Source: Paenibacillus elgii NBRC 100335
GTDB taxonomy: Bacteria > Bacillota > Bacilli > Paenibacillales > NBRC-103111
Direction of reading: 5' to 3'
Assembly (NCBI RefSeq): GCF_004000865.1
Contig: NZ_BIMB01000006.1
Location: forward strand, 124,001 to 188,000
Length of the DNA stretch: 64,000 bases
A model generated the notes under the pieces. The model searched no databases and had not been told where the DNA came from. It saw only the letters and a list, made by a program, of their open reading frames with translations. Below are positions 1 to 9,201 of the stretch, piece after piece; the stretch's first letter is position 1, and every line of letters begins with the position of its first letter. The position numbers and the translations under genes are program-made.

Positions 1-796
1 GTTGGAAGTCATGCTGATCGAACGGACGCCTGAAAGACTGGAGCAGGCCTGGGAACAAATCGAGATCAGCTTGGACAAGCAGCTGGAGAAGTGGGCGATC
101 ACTCCCGTTGAGAAAAAATTGATTCTTTCGCGCATCGCGAAGGAAACGTATATTCACCGGTTGGCCGAATGCGACATGGTTATCGAAACCGTTTCGGAAG
201 ATCTGGAGATTAAAAAAGAAGTATTCCGCAAACTTGACGAGGTATGCCCGCCGTCGACCATCCTCGCCAGCAACACGTCTACGCTCAGTTTGACGGAACT
301 GGCGGCGGAGACGCAACATCCGGAGCGCGTCATCGGCCTTCATTTTTTATATCCGGTATCGAAAATTCATTTGGTGGAAATCATTCGCGCGCTGCAAACG
401 GGAGAGGACGTCTTCCAGACGACCCGGAAGTTTGTCGAAGAAACAATTCAAAAACGCGGCATTCAGGTATATGAATCGCCGGGCTTTGTTACGACGCGGC
501 TGATCTGCGTGCTGATCAACGAAGCGATGCATGCGCTGTCGGAGAGGGTGGCGAGCGCGGACGATATTGATAATGCGATGCGAATCGGCTATGATTTTCA
601 TTATGGGCCGCTGGAGATGGCAGACCGCTTCGGCTTGGATTCGATATTGGCTGCAATGGAACGTATGTTCCGTGAATTCGGCGATGTGAAGTACCGGCCG
701 GCGGTGCTGCTGAAGCAGATGGTAAGGGCCGGTCATCTCGGCACGAAGACGGGACAGGGCTTTTTCCGCTATGATAAGGATGGTGACCGGATATGA
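1..796 (+). CDS. 3-hydroxyacyl-CoA (3-hydroxybutyryl-CoA) dehydrogenase, 5' end cut off
   Basis: NAD-dependent oxidation of 3-hydroxyacyl-CoA to 3-oxoacyl-CoA in fatty-acid or butyrate metabolism, cytoplasmic. About 264 residues are visible against a family length near 285, so roughly the first 20, with the GxGxxG nucleotide loop, lie outside the window. Visible landmarks are NTSTLSLTELA, the catalytic-His segment GLHFLYP followed by HLVEII, and the C-terminal dimer domain with GYDFHYGPLEMADRFGLD and GTKTGQGFFRY. The stop overlaps the ackA start (ATGA), so the two are translationally coupled. That link suggests acyl-CoA conversion feeding acyl-phosphate and ATP formation. Confidence 0.9.
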   Translation, partial: LEVMLIERTPERLEQAWEQIEISLDKQLEKWAITPVEKKLILSRIAKETYIHRLAECDMVIETVSEDLEIKKEVFRKLDEVCPPSTILASNTSTLSLTELAAETQHPERVIGLHFLYPVSKIHLVEIIRALQTGEDVFQTTRKFVEETIQKRGIQVYESPGFVTTRLICVLINEAMHALSERVASADDIDNAMRIGYDFHYGPLEMADRFGLDSILAAMERMFREFGDVKYRPAVLLKQMVRAGHLGTKTGQGFFRYDKDGDRI

Positions 797-2007
797 TCGT
801 ACTCGTCATTAATGCAGGCAGCTCCTCTCTTAAGTTTCAGCTTTACGAGATGGAGGACGAATCCGTACTGGCTAAAGGGAAGGTGGAGCGGATCGGAATG
901 GAATCCGCGATCTTGACGTACGAGCCGGAAGGTAAGCAGGACGTGCGCGAAGTCAGCGAAATTTTGGAGCATACGACGGCGATTCGCAAGGTCTTGGACA
1001 TGCTGGTCCATCCGGTCCATGGAGTGCTCGAATCGGCACAGCAAATCGACGCGGTGGGCCACCGGGTCGTGCACGGGGGCGAATCGTTTTCCAATTCCGC
1101 GTTAGTCAACGAAGAGGTAAAGCAGGAGATCAAGAGGCTGTTCGATCTGGCGCCGCTGCACAATCCTGCCCATATGCTCGGAATTCAGGCGGTCGAAGCG
1201 AATATGCCGAACGTGCCGCAGGCCGTCGTGTTCGACACGGCTTTTCACCAAACGATGCCGCCGGTGACGTATTTGTACCCGATCCCGATGGTGCTCTATA
1301 AGAAGCATAAAATTCGCCGCTACGGCTTCCACGGCACCTCGCACGCTTATGTGAGCGAGCGCGCCGCCGCGTTCCTCGGTCGTCCGCTCCGCGAGCTGAA
1401 GCTGGTCACCTGCCACATCGGAAACGGAGCGAGCTGCACCGCGGTGATGGACGGGCGGTCGTACGATACGAGCATGGGGATGACGCCGCTGGAAGGGCTG
1501 ATGATGGGAACGCGGAGCGGAGATATCGATCCGGCCATCGTCCCGTTTACGATGGGCAAGGAGGATCTGACGCTCAGCGAAGTGAACTCGATGCTGAACA
1601 AGCACAGCGGACTGCTTGCCATCTCGGGCATCGGCAGCGACATGCGGGAGATTGATGAGGCGAGGCAGACGGGAGACCGCAATGCGGCGCTCGCGTTTGA
1701 CATGTATGAGTACCGGCTGCGCAAATGTATCGGCGCTTACGCGGCGGCCATGAACGGCTTGGACGCCATCGTCTTCACGGCGGGTGTCGGGGAAAACTCC
1801 GCTTCGCTGCGAGCTGCGGTATGCCGCAATCTCAGCTTTCTCGGCCTGGAGCTGGACGAAGCGGCGAACGACCGGCGCGGATCCGATGAGCGCGCCATCA
1901 CGACACCGGGCTCCCGGGTACAGGTGCTTGTCATCCCAACCAATGAGGAACTTGTTATCGCCCGGGACACGTACAGGTTGATTTTGGACCGAAATGATGT
2001 AAACTAG
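793..2007 (+). CDS. ackA: acetate kinase
   Basis: Interconverts acetate + ATP and acetyl phosphate + ADP; cytoplasmic. The 404 residues match the usual family length. Landmarks in order are NAGSSSLKFQLYE at the N terminus, GHRVVHGGE, VFDTAFHQTMP, GFHGTSHAYV, the phosphate-binding HIGNGAS, DTSMGMTPLEGLMMGTRSGDIDP and FTAGVGENS. The start ATG lies inside the stop of the dehydrogenase gene upstream. A butyrate kinase reading is less likely because the DTSMG...GTRSGD block and length are typical of AckA. The next gene, asnS, follows after about 40 bp. Confidence 0.95.
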   Translation: MIVLVINAGSSSLKFQLYEMEDESVLAKGKVERIGMESAILTYEPEGKQDVREVSEILEHTTAIRKVLDMLVHPVHGVLESAQQIDAVGHRVVHGGESFSNSALVNEEVKQEIKRLFDLAPLHNPAHMLGIQAVEANMPNVPQAVVFDTAFHQTMPPVTYLYPIPMVLYKKHKIRRYGFHGTSHAYVSERAAAFLGRPLRELKLVTCHIGNGASCTAVMDGRSYDTSMGMTPLEGLMMGTRSGDIDPAIVPFTMGKEDLTLSEVNSMLNKHSGLLAISGIGSDMREIDEARQTGDRNAALAFDMYEYRLRKCIGAYAAAMNGLDAIVFTAGVGENSASLRAAVCRNLSFLGLELDEAANDRRGSDERAITTPGSRVQVLVIPTNEELVIARDTYRLILDRNDVN

Positions 2008-2047
2008 TGAACGGTGGTCAATTTTATAAGTAGGCGGAGGAATGTTC

Positions 2048-3346
2048 ATGAACCGTAACCTGTGTATGATCGGGGATGTGAATAAACATATAAACGAGTC
2101 GGTGACGATCGGCTGCTGGCTGCATAACATCCGTTCCAGCGGCAAGATTCGTTTCCTGCAGCTGCGGGACGGCTCCGGGTTTATTCAGGGCGTCGTCGTT
2201 AAGAGCGAAGTGCCGGAGCAGGTATGGGAAGACGCGGGCAAGCTGACGCAAGAAAGCTCGCTCTACGTTACCGGAACGGTACGTGAGGATACGCGCAGCA
2301 AAGGCGGCTTCGAGCTGACGGTAACCGGTGTCGAAATTATTCAAGTGACAAGCGATTATCCGATCACGCCCAAGGAGCACGGCGTCGATTTTCTGATGGA
2401 TCACCGCCATCTGTGGATCCGTTCGCCGCGTCAGCGGGCAATTCTGGTCATCCGGGCGCAAATTATCCGGGCGATTCAGCAATTTTTCGACGAGCGCAGT
2501 TTCCATTTGGTCGATCCGCCGATTTTGACTCCTTCGTCCTGCGAAGGAACGACGAACTTGTTCCATACGAAATATTTCGACGAGGACGCTTACTTGACGC
2601 AGAGCGGCCAGCTGTACATGGAAGCTGCGGCGATGGCGCTCGGCCGGGTATACTCGTTCGGTCCGACCTTCCGGGCGGAGAAGTCGAAGACGCGCCGGCA
2701 CTTGATCGAATTCTGGATGATCGAACCGGAGATGGCGTTCGTAACGCACGAAGAGAATCTTCAAGTGCAGGAGCAGTTCGTCTCTCACATCGTACAATCG
2801 GTGCTGCAGAACTGCCGCCAGGAGCTTGAGACGCTGGAGCGCGATACGACGAAGCTGGAGCAAGTGGTGGGCCCGTTCCCGCGCATTACGTACGACGAAG
2901 CGGTAAAATTCCTTCAAGAGAACGGTCACGAATTCGAATGGGGCGAAGACTTCGGCGCGCCTCACGAGACTGCCATTGCCGAAAAATATGAGAAGCCGGT
3001 GTTCATCACGCATTATCCGACGGAGATCAAAGCCTTCTATATGAAGCCGGATCCGAACCGTCCGGAAGTCGTGCTTTGCGCGGATATGATCGCTCCGGAA
3101 GGCTACGGGGAAATTATCGGAGGCAGCCAGCGGATCGACGATCCGGAGCTGATGGAAGAACGCTTCCAGCAGCACGAGCTGTCCAAAGAAGCGTACCAGT
3201 GGTACCTCGACCTGCGAAAATACGGCTCCGTGCCGCACTCGGGCTTCGGTTTGGGGCTTGAGCGCACGGTCGCCTGGATTTGTGGACTCGATCACGTTCG
3301 CGAGACGATTCCGTTCCCACGGCTGCTGTACCGCTTGTACCCGTAA
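2048..3346 (+). CDS. asnS: asparaginyl-tRNA synthetase
   Basis: Charges tRNA-Asn with asparagine; class II synthetase. An N-terminal OB-fold anticodon-binding domain (about residues 15-105) is followed by the catalytic core with motif 2 ([24 protein letters not shown] region) and motif 3 ([16 protein letters not shown]) near the end. An in-frame ATG at 2042 sits directly against the Shine-Dalgarno GGCGGAGG (2033-2040), so I prefer the ATG at 2048 with 7 bases of spacing. The asnS-dnaD order is common in Bacillales. No T-box leader fits in the short gap upstream. Confidence 0.94.
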   Translation: MNRNLCMIGDVNKHINESVTIGCWLHNIRSSGKIRFLQLRDGSGFIQGVVVKSEVPEQVWEDAGKLTQESSLYVTGTVREDTRSKGGFELTVTGVEIIQVTSDYPITPKEHGVDFLMDHRHLWIRSPRQRAILVIRAQIIRAIQQFFDERSFHLVDPPILTPSSCEGTTNLFHTKYFDEDAYLTQSGQLYMEAAAMALGRVYSFGPTFRAEKSKTRRHLIEFWMIEPEMAFVTHEENLQVQEQFVSHIVQSVLQNCRQELETLERDTTKLEQVVGPFPRITYDEAVKFLQENGHEFEWGEDFGAPHETAIAEKYEKPVFITHYPTEIKAFYMKPDPNRPEVVLCADMIAPEGYGEIIGGSQRIDDPELMEERFQQHELSKEAYQWYLDLRKYGSVPHSGFGLGLERTVAWICGLDHVRETIPFPRLLYRLYP

Positions 3347-3401
3347 GGTCTGCATACGGAAGCCGTCTCTCGCGAGTCTGTAAGTGGAAAGTAGGGTAGG
3401 C

Positions 3402-4082
3402 ATGAGACGTAGCGATAACGACACGAAAGAGCTGCCGTCCGTGCTGCTCGCGGGCTGGCAGGACGGGAACGTCGACGTTCCCTACTGGCTGTTCAAATAT
3501 TACAAGCAGCTCGGGCTGCTGGAGCCGGACGTGATGCTTATTCTTCATGTCATGGCCTTTAAGCAAAAGGAAAACAAAGATTTTCCGACATTGGAAGAGC
3601 TTCAAACCCGCATGTCGCTGCCGCAGGAGAAAGTGATTGCCGTGCTGCAAAAGCTGATCCGGGAGCAGCTGCTGCGGATCGACGAGATCGAAGATCCCGT
3701 TACGGGAGTCCACAGCGAGGCTTATAACTTATGGCCGCTGCTGGAGCGGCTCGCGGAGTGCCGCATCGATGAGCATCGGGCGGAGCTGGCGGCCAGGAAA
3801 CAGGCCGAGCGGACAAGCAAAGCGGAGCGGAAAGATATTTTCTCAATTTTCGAAAACGAATTCGGCCGCCCGCTCACTCCAATGGAACTGGAGTCGATAT
3901 CCGGGTGGATCGACAAGGATGGCTATCCCGAGGAGCTCATTCTCGCCGGTCTTAAGGAAGCGGTGTTTGCCGGCAAGCTGCATTTCCGGTATATCGACCG
4001 GATCTTGCTGGAGTGGCAGCGCAACCGGATTACGACCGTTGAGCAGGCGAAGGAGCACTCGCAGAAATTCCGTTCCCGGTAA
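3402..4082 (+). CDS. dnaD: primosomal protein DnaD
   Basis: Replication-restart and initiation factor that remodels DNA and helps load the helicase with DnaB/DnaI. About 226 residues: an N-terminal winged-helix domain (LPSVLLAGWQDGNVDVPYWLFKYYKQLGLL and following) and a C-terminal DnaB_2-type helical domain with the hallmark YIDRILLEWQ near the end. The ATG at 3402 is preferred over a GTG at 3384, which would add six residues. Directly downstream of asnS; a strong hairpin follows the stop. Confidence 0.93.
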   Translation: MRRSDNDTKELPSVLLAGWQDGNVDVPYWLFKYYKQLGLLEPDVMLILHVMAFKQKENKDFPTLEELQTRMSLPQEKVIAVLQKLIREQLLRIDEIEDPVTGVHSEAYNLWPLLERLAECRIDEHRAELAARKQAERTSKAERKDIFSIFENEFGRPLTPMELESISGWIDKDGYPEELILAGLKEAVFAGKLHFRYIDRILLEWQRNRITTVEQAKEHSQKFRSR

Positions 4083-4096
4083 GCGGGAATGACATG

Positions 4097-4132
4097 GCCC
4101 TGTACGCAAACATTGCGTGCAGGGCTGTTTTG
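4097..4132 (+). terminator. rho-independent terminator after dnaD
   Basis: A 13-bp stem (GCCCTGTACGCAA with TTGCGTGCAGGGC, one G-T pair) with a 3-base loop, followed by TGTTTT. It closes the ackA-asnS-dnaD block. The rest of the gap up to 4382 holds no convincing gene or remnant; an AT-rich stretch with TATTAT at 4323 could be a -10 for the next operon, but no good -35 is seen. Confidence 0.75.
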
Positions 4133-4382
4133 CGTTATTGGACGGAGTGGCGTGTTGGGGCATCTGCGCAAGCGATCTGTGCCAGGGGGTTCGAGCAAAG
4201 CTGCTGCCATCGCACTTTCAGGCCCTGACTTAAGTACCAGAGCAGATTCGTTGGTCGCAAAATGTGAAAAACATTTTAAAAAACCGTAGTTTTTTTGTAA
4301 CTTTTTTGTGTTTCGTGGCGTCTATTATATTAGGTGTTACATGATTTTACAGATTTATAGAACGGTTAGAAGGAGGGGCCAC

Positions 4383-5237
4383 ATGTTCCAATGGCTGCGC
4401 AAACCCAAGAACGAAGCGCAGAATGAAGCGGCAGCCGCCGTGCCAGCCGCTCCGCAGGGGATCGAAACCGCGGCGCCGGAAGCTTCTGCTGAAGGGGAAG
4501 CTGCTGCGGCAAGCGATGGCGCGAGTGTATTGGTCGATACCAGACCACCCATTGACACGAGTATCCCGCTCCTTACCGTAACGGGAGTGGAGCGTTCATT
4601 TCCTGTCGGAGGACAGCAGCTTCATGTGCTTAAGGGAATCAATATGGAGCTATATCCGATGCAGCTCGTTATGCTGAAAGGCCGGTCCGGCTCGGGGAAA
4701 ACGACCCTGCTTAACATGATCGGCGGTCTGGACCAGCCGAACCGGGGACAAATCATGTTCAAGGAATACCCGTTCCATGAATGCAGTGACGACCAGCGGA
4801 CGTACATAAGAAGAAAAGAGATTGGTTTTATTTTTCAATCGTTTGCTTTAATGCCTCTTTTGTCTGCATGGGAAAATGTGGAATTGTCACTGCGCATGGC
4901 GAAAGTTCCCCGATCGGAATGGAAATCCCGCATCACCCATTGCTTGGAGCTGGTGGGCCTCAGCAAACGGATGCACCATCGTCCGTTCGAGCTGTCGGGC
5001 GGGGAGCAGCAGCGTGTCGCTATTGCCAAAGCCATCGCGCACAAGCCCAGTCTGCTGCTTGCCGACGAACCGACGGCGGAACTCGATTCGCAAATGGGCG
5101 CGCAAGTCATGGCGGTATTCCGGGACATTATCCATACCGAACGCATGACGATTTGCATGACAACGCATGATCCGACAATAATGGAGGTTGCCGACCGTGT
5201 ATTCGAAATGGTGGATGGAAAATTTATCAGTAGTTAA
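4383..5237 (+). CDS. ABC exporter ATP-binding protein (MacB/LolD type) with acidic Ala-rich N-terminal extension
   Basis: Powers a FtsX-type exporter encoded two genes downstream. Walker A GRSGSGKTT, signature LSGGEQQRVAIAKA, Walker B LLLADEPTAELD and the H-loop TTHD are all intact. The first ~60 residues are an unusual low-complexity extension rich in Ala and Glu, absent from ordinary LolD/MacB ATPases. The start ATG follows AAGGAGGGG at good spacing. The next gene, an adaptor lipoprotein, begins inside the 3' end of this one, so both belong to one operon. Transported substrate unknown. Confidence 0.9.
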   Translation: MFQWLRKPKNEAQNEAAAAVPAAPQGIETAAPEASAEGEAAAASDGASVLVDTRPPIDTSIPLLTVTGVERSFPVGGQQLHVLKGINMELYPMQLVMLKGRSGSGKTTLLNMIGGLDQPNRGQIMFKEYPFHECSDDQRTYIRRKEIGFIFQSFALMPLLSAWENVELSLRMAKVPRSEWKSRITHCLELVGLSKRMHHRPFELSGGEQQRVAIAKAIAHKPSLLLADEPTAELDSQMGAQVMAVFRDIIHTERMTICMTTHDPTIMEVADRVFEMVDGKFISS

Positions 5238-6300
5238 AAAGACGGGCAGGCCATTGCTGCTCGTTTGCATCGCCGCATCCCTCGCGTTGTCGTCCGGATG
5301 CTCGCTGTTGCCAAAGGAGGACGAGGAGGAAGCGCTGCCGGCCATAACTCCGCCCCAGTTGTCCAAAAAACCGGAGTATACGGTTAAAACCGAGACGCTG
5401 GTGTTCGACGTCCCTCTCTCCGGGAAGCTGATGTCGACCGTAGAAGAAGATTTATACTTTACGGATGATGCTAACCGGAGGATCAAATCCCTTCCGGTCA
5501 AAACCGGAGACAAGGTTGAGCAGGGGCAAGTGATCGCCGAGCTCGACGTCACGGAGCAGGAAAACAAATTGCGGCAGAAGCGGCTGCAGACGCGTCAGGA
5601 TGAATTGAGTATGATCGAAAAGCTGCGCAAAGCCGACGAGACAGGCCCCGAGCAGCTGGAGCGGGACAAAATCGAATTTGAATTGAAAAAGGAAGAAGTA
5701 ACCACGCTTGAAAAAACGATTGCCGGCGCCAAGCTGACGGCTCCTTATGCAGGCACGATTATCTCCGTTTACATGAAAAAAGGGGATTCGGCCAAGGCTT
5801 ACGATGCGGTCGCCACGATCGCGGATCTGTCTCAGCTTACGGTGGCTGCAACCATTAGCGCGGATAGCTTGTCGAAAGTCGCCGTTGGCATGGAGGCTGA
5901 AGCGGACATCAACGGTGTAGGCAAGGTCAAAGGCAAAGTATCGAAGCTTCCGAGTCCGAAGGCCGCGAACAATGGCAATGGCGACGGCGGGTTCCCAGGC
6001 GGAGGCCAGCAGAAAAAGCCGGATTCGATCGAGAACTACATGCTGATCCAACTGGACCAATTTCCGGAAGGACTTTCCCACGGAACGCCGCTCGGAGTGA
6101 AAATTATTACCCAGCGCAAGGAGAATGCCATTACGATTCCGCCTGCCGCTCTCCGTTCGTATGCGGGCCGCAATTACGTGCAGGTTGTGGATGATAAAGG
6201 CAACAAGCGTGAAGTGGACGTCGAAATCGGACTGCAGACGTCGACGGCTGTAGAGATTGTGAAAGGTCTCACGGCAGGGCAGAAAGTAGTGGGACGCTAA
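5197..6300 (+). CDS. efflux adaptor lipoprotein (HlyD/MacA-type)
   Basis: Membrane-anchored adaptor of the ABC exporter. A lipobox LSSGC after a hydrophobic stretch (LLLVCIAASLALSSGC) marks it as a lipoprotein. A barrel-sandwich half (KSLPVKTGDKVEQGQVIAELDV), a coiled-coil hairpin (LRQKRLQTRQDELSMIEKLRKAD region) and the returning half (TAPYAGTIISVYMKKGDSA) follow, then a beta-barrel with a Gly/Asn-rich insert. The GTG at 5197 is chosen because GGAGG lies 9 bases before it (5183-5187); an ATG at 5215 is the alternative. It overlaps the ATPase gene by 41 bases, and its stop overlaps the permease start (TAATG). Confidence 0.88.
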   Translation: MYSKWWMENLSVVKKTGRPLLLVCIAASLALSSGCSLLPKEDEEEALPAITPPQLSKKPEYTVKTETLVFDVPLSGKLMSTVEEDLYFTDDANRRIKSLPVKTGDKVEQGQVIAELDVTEQENKLRQKRLQTRQDELSMIEKLRKADETGPEQLERDKIEFELKKEEVTTLEKTIAGAKLTAPYAGTIISVYMKKGDSAKAYDAVATIADLSQLTVAATISADSLSKVAVGMEAEADINGVGKVKGKVSKLPSPKAANNGNGDGGFPGGGQQKKPDSIENYMLIQLDQFPEGLSHGTPLGVKIITQRKENAITIPPAALRSYAGRNYVQVVDDKGNKREVDVEIGLQTSTAVEIVKGLTAGQKVVGR

Positions 6301-9197
6301 TGGCGATGCTCCGGTTTTTATTCCGTAAAATGTGGAACACGCGCTGGCTGACGCTCAGCACGCTCGCCGGCCTCATTATGGCCGTCGCTTTTACGACCAG
6401 CATCCCGATGTATTCCGACGGCTCGCTCAAGCGCGTCGTGTCGAAATCGCTGGAGGAGAAGAACAACGGGCTTTCCGCCGGCGCCGTCATGATCCGATTT
6501 CAAGCGTCCGGCAACGAGAAAGCCGATCTGAATGCGCTAAGCGACGTTGACCAATACATAAAGGAAGATTTGCCCAAAGACATCGCGTTTCCGTATCAGG
6601 CATACGTACGGACGTATTCTATTCGCGGCTCGCAAATTACGCCCGAGGATACGGGCAAGGTCGATCCGAGCAAGCGCCGGCAGATGACGCTGATGGCCCA
6701 GAACGGCTTGAAGGATCAAGTCGAGCTGACGCAGGGGCAGTGGTTCTCCGAGCAGCCGCAGGGCGGAATCATTGAAGCCGTTATTCACGAGGAAGCGATG
6801 TTCCGCAACGACCTTCATGTCGGCGACGTCTTCACGTATCCGATCAGCGGCGGAAACGGCATTGCCCCGCTCAAAGTGAAAGTGACGGGAACGTTTAAGC
6901 CGAAGAACGATACCGATCAATATTGGTATCAAGGCATGGAAGGCCTGCTTACGTCCTTTTTTATGAGCGAAGCCGGTTTTAACGATTATGTGCTGAAGAG
7001 CAAAAAAATCCCGCTTAGCTTGGCCAATTGGTATTATGCTTTTGATTTGCGTGAAATCAAGACGAGCCAGCTGTCCTCGCTCCAGTCGAAGCTGGAACGC
7101 TTGGATATCGTTTTGTTCCAAAAGCTCAAAAACACAAGGGTGGATATTTCGTTTATCCCGCTGCTGCAGGAATTTAAGGTGCAGAGCTTGCAGCTGCAAA
7201 TGCTGCTCTTTACATTGGCGGCACCGATGATCGCGATGGTGTTCTATTATATCGTCATGAATGCCAGACAATCGCTCGACCGCCAGCGCACCGTCATTGC
7301 AGTGATTCGCAGCCGTGGCGGCAGCACGAATCAAATCATCTGGATTTATTTGCTTGAAGGACTGCTGCTCGGCGCGGTTGCGATGATCATCGGCCCGCTG
7401 CTCGGCTGGTTTATGGCGAAGAGCATAGGTTCGTCCAGCGGGTTCCTGACGTTCGTGGACCGCAAGGCGGTACCTGTCGGGGTGTCGACCGAAGCGCTGT
7501 TGTACGGCGTGGCCGCAGTCGTAATTGCGCTGATGGCCAGTATCATTCCGGCCATTGTCTATGCCAAAGCATCCATCGTCAGCTATAAGCAGAAGCTGGC
7601 CAGATCGGATCGAAAACCGTTTTGGCAGCGCTGGTTTTTGGATGTGGTGCTGATCGGTCTGGTGGGCTACGGGTATTACCTGTTCCACGACCGTCAGGAT
7701 TTATTCAGCCGGACCGGGCTAACAACCGATCAGTTGAGCGTGAACCCGCTGCTGTTTTTTATTCCGGCATTGTCGATCATTGCGCTTGGACTGTTTTTCC
7801 TGCGCATTTTCCCGTGGCTGCTCCGCTTCGGCAACTGGCTGGGCAAAAGGCTGCTGCCGGTTCCCGTCTACCTGACGCTGACCCAGCTTTCACGTTCGTC
7901 TACGGCGTACTATCCCCTCATGCTGCTGCTCATTTTGACGCTTGGGCTCGGCATTTACAACGCTTCGGCGGCTCGGACGATCGATTTGAACTCGACGGAA
8001 CGGGTGCTTTACGCCTACGGCACCGATGTTACCATGAGAGCGGAATGGACTTCCGTATCCGACGATCTGCCGTCAACGTCCAACCCGAACAAGGGCGGGC
8101 AAGGTCAAGGACAGGGGCAAGGGCAAGGCGGAGGAAAGAACCCGGGTCAGGGAGGCGGCGGTCAGCCGGGAGGTCCGGGGGAAGGCCCGCCGCCGAAGCT
8201 GCGTTTCATTGAGCCTCCGTTCCAAGTGTTTCGGGAGCTGGAAGGCGTCGAGCACGCAGCCCGCGTACTGCAATCGAAGGGGAACGTGGTCGTTTCCGGC
8301 AAGTCGCTCGGACAAGGCATGCTGATGGGCATCGATAACGCCGATTTCGCCAAGGTGGCCTGGTTCCGTAAAGACTTGTACAAAACGCATCCTTACAACT
8401 ACTTGAATTTGTTGGGGCAATACGAGCAGGCGGTCATTATTCCGACCTCTTTTGCCGAAAAACATCATATCAAGTCGGGGGATTTGATCAGCATTTCGGT
8501 TTCCAGCCAGCCGGTCGAGTTTGTCGTGGTAGCTACCGTGCCTTACTGGCCGAGCCAGTATCCGGACCAGACGCCGTTTTTTATCGCCAATCTCGACTAT
8601 GTGTACGATCAAGCGCCTGTCGTACCTTATGATGTATGGATGAAAATGAAAGACGGAGCCAAGGTGGCGCCGGTCATTGAAGCGCTCAAAGCCAAAAATA
8701 TCGGCATTGCCAGCGTCAAAGACGTCCGCAACGAACTGATCACGCAGAAAAAGCATCCGGCGCGCGGCGGCGTGTTCGGTATCTTGAGCCTCGGCTTTCT
8801 CGTATCCGTTCTTGTCTCGTTGATCGGCTACATTTTGTACTGGTTTTTCAATTTGTCCAGCCGGGTCGTTCAGTTCGGCGTGCTGCGAGCCATGGGGTTG
8901 TCGCGACGACAGCTTACGGGCATGCTGCTGCTTGAGCAACTGTTTACCGCTGGTCTGGCTATTGGCCTCGGTCTCGGCATCGGCAAACTGACGAGCTACT
9001 TGTTCCTGCCGTTCCTGCAAACCGCGGAAAACGTCAAGACGCAGGTGCCTCCGTTCCGCGTCATATTCGATGCGAGAGATACCGATCAGCTGTATGTCGT
9101 CATAGCCGTTATGATGCTGACCGGTGCCGGGTTGTTGTTCCTTCACATCAGAAGGCTGCGCGTACACCAGGCCGTGAAGCTGGGAGAGGAGAAATGA
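6300..9197 (+). CDS. large FtsX-type ABC exporter permease, two FtsX modules
   Basis: 965-residue inner-membrane permease, probably the channel for the ATPases at 4383 and 9202. One membrane segment near residues 15-35 precedes a periplasmic-type domain, a first FtsX block (about 300-425), further segments (about 455-560), a second extracytoplasmic domain and a last FtsX block (about 835-955). The second extracytoplasmic domain opens with a striking Gly/Gln/Pro linker (about residues 594-634; nt 8080-8200). Length and layout fit a fused permease rather than MacB, which has a single block. TAATG overlap with the adaptor gene. Confidence 0.88.
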   Translation: MAMLRFLFRKMWNTRWLTLSTLAGLIMAVAFTTSIPMYSDGSLKRVVSKSLEEKNNGLSAGAVMIRFQASGNEKADLNALSDVDQYIKEDLPKDIAFPYQAYVRTYSIRGSQITPEDTGKVDPSKRRQMTLMAQNGLKDQVELTQGQWFSEQPQGGIIEAVIHEEAMFRNDLHVGDVFTYPISGGNGIAPLKVKVTGTFKPKNDTDQYWYQGMEGLLTSFFMSEAGFNDYVLKSKKIPLSLANWYYAFDLREIKTSQLSSLQSKLERLDIVLFQKLKNTRVDISFIPLLQEFKVQSLQLQMLLFTLAAPMIAMVFYYIVMNARQSLDRQRTVIAVIRSRGGSTNQIIWIYLLEGLLLGAVAMIIGPLLGWFMAKSIGSSSGFLTFVDRKAVPVGVSTEALLYGVAAVVIALMASIIPAIVYAKASIVSYKQKLARSDRKPFWQRWFLDVVLIGLVGYGYYLFHDRQDLFSRTGLTTDQLSVNPLLFFIPALSIIALGLFFLRIFPWLLRFGNWLGKRLLPVPVYLTLTQLSRSSTAYYPLMLLLILTLGLGIYNASAARTIDLNSTERVLYAYGTDVTMRAEWTSVSDDLPSTSNPNKGGQGQGQGQGQGGGKNPGQGGGGQPGGPGEGPPPKLRFIEPPFQVFRELEGVEHAARVLQSKGNVVVSGKSLGQGMLMGIDNADFAKVAWFRKDLYKTHPYNYLNLLGQYEQAVIIPTSFAEKHHIKSGDLISISVSSQPVEFVVVATVPYWPSQYPDQTPFFIANLDYVYDQAPVVPYDVWMKMKDGAKVAPVIEALKAKNIGIASVKDVRNELITQKKHPARGGVFGILSLGFLVSVLVSLIGYILYWFFNLSSRVVQFGVLRAMGLSRRQLTGMLLLEQLFTAGLAIGLGLGIGKLTSYLFLPFLQTAENVKTQVPPFRVIFDARDTDQLYVVIAVMMLTGAGLLFLHIRRLRVHQAVKLGEEK

Positions 9198-9201
9198 TGC
9201 A

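Noticed and set aside
2008..2047. T-box or other leader before asnS
   Set aside because: Gap of only 40 bases and no specifier structure.
2024..3424. A 466-codon frame opposite asnS
   Set aside because: Antisense shadow of asnS.
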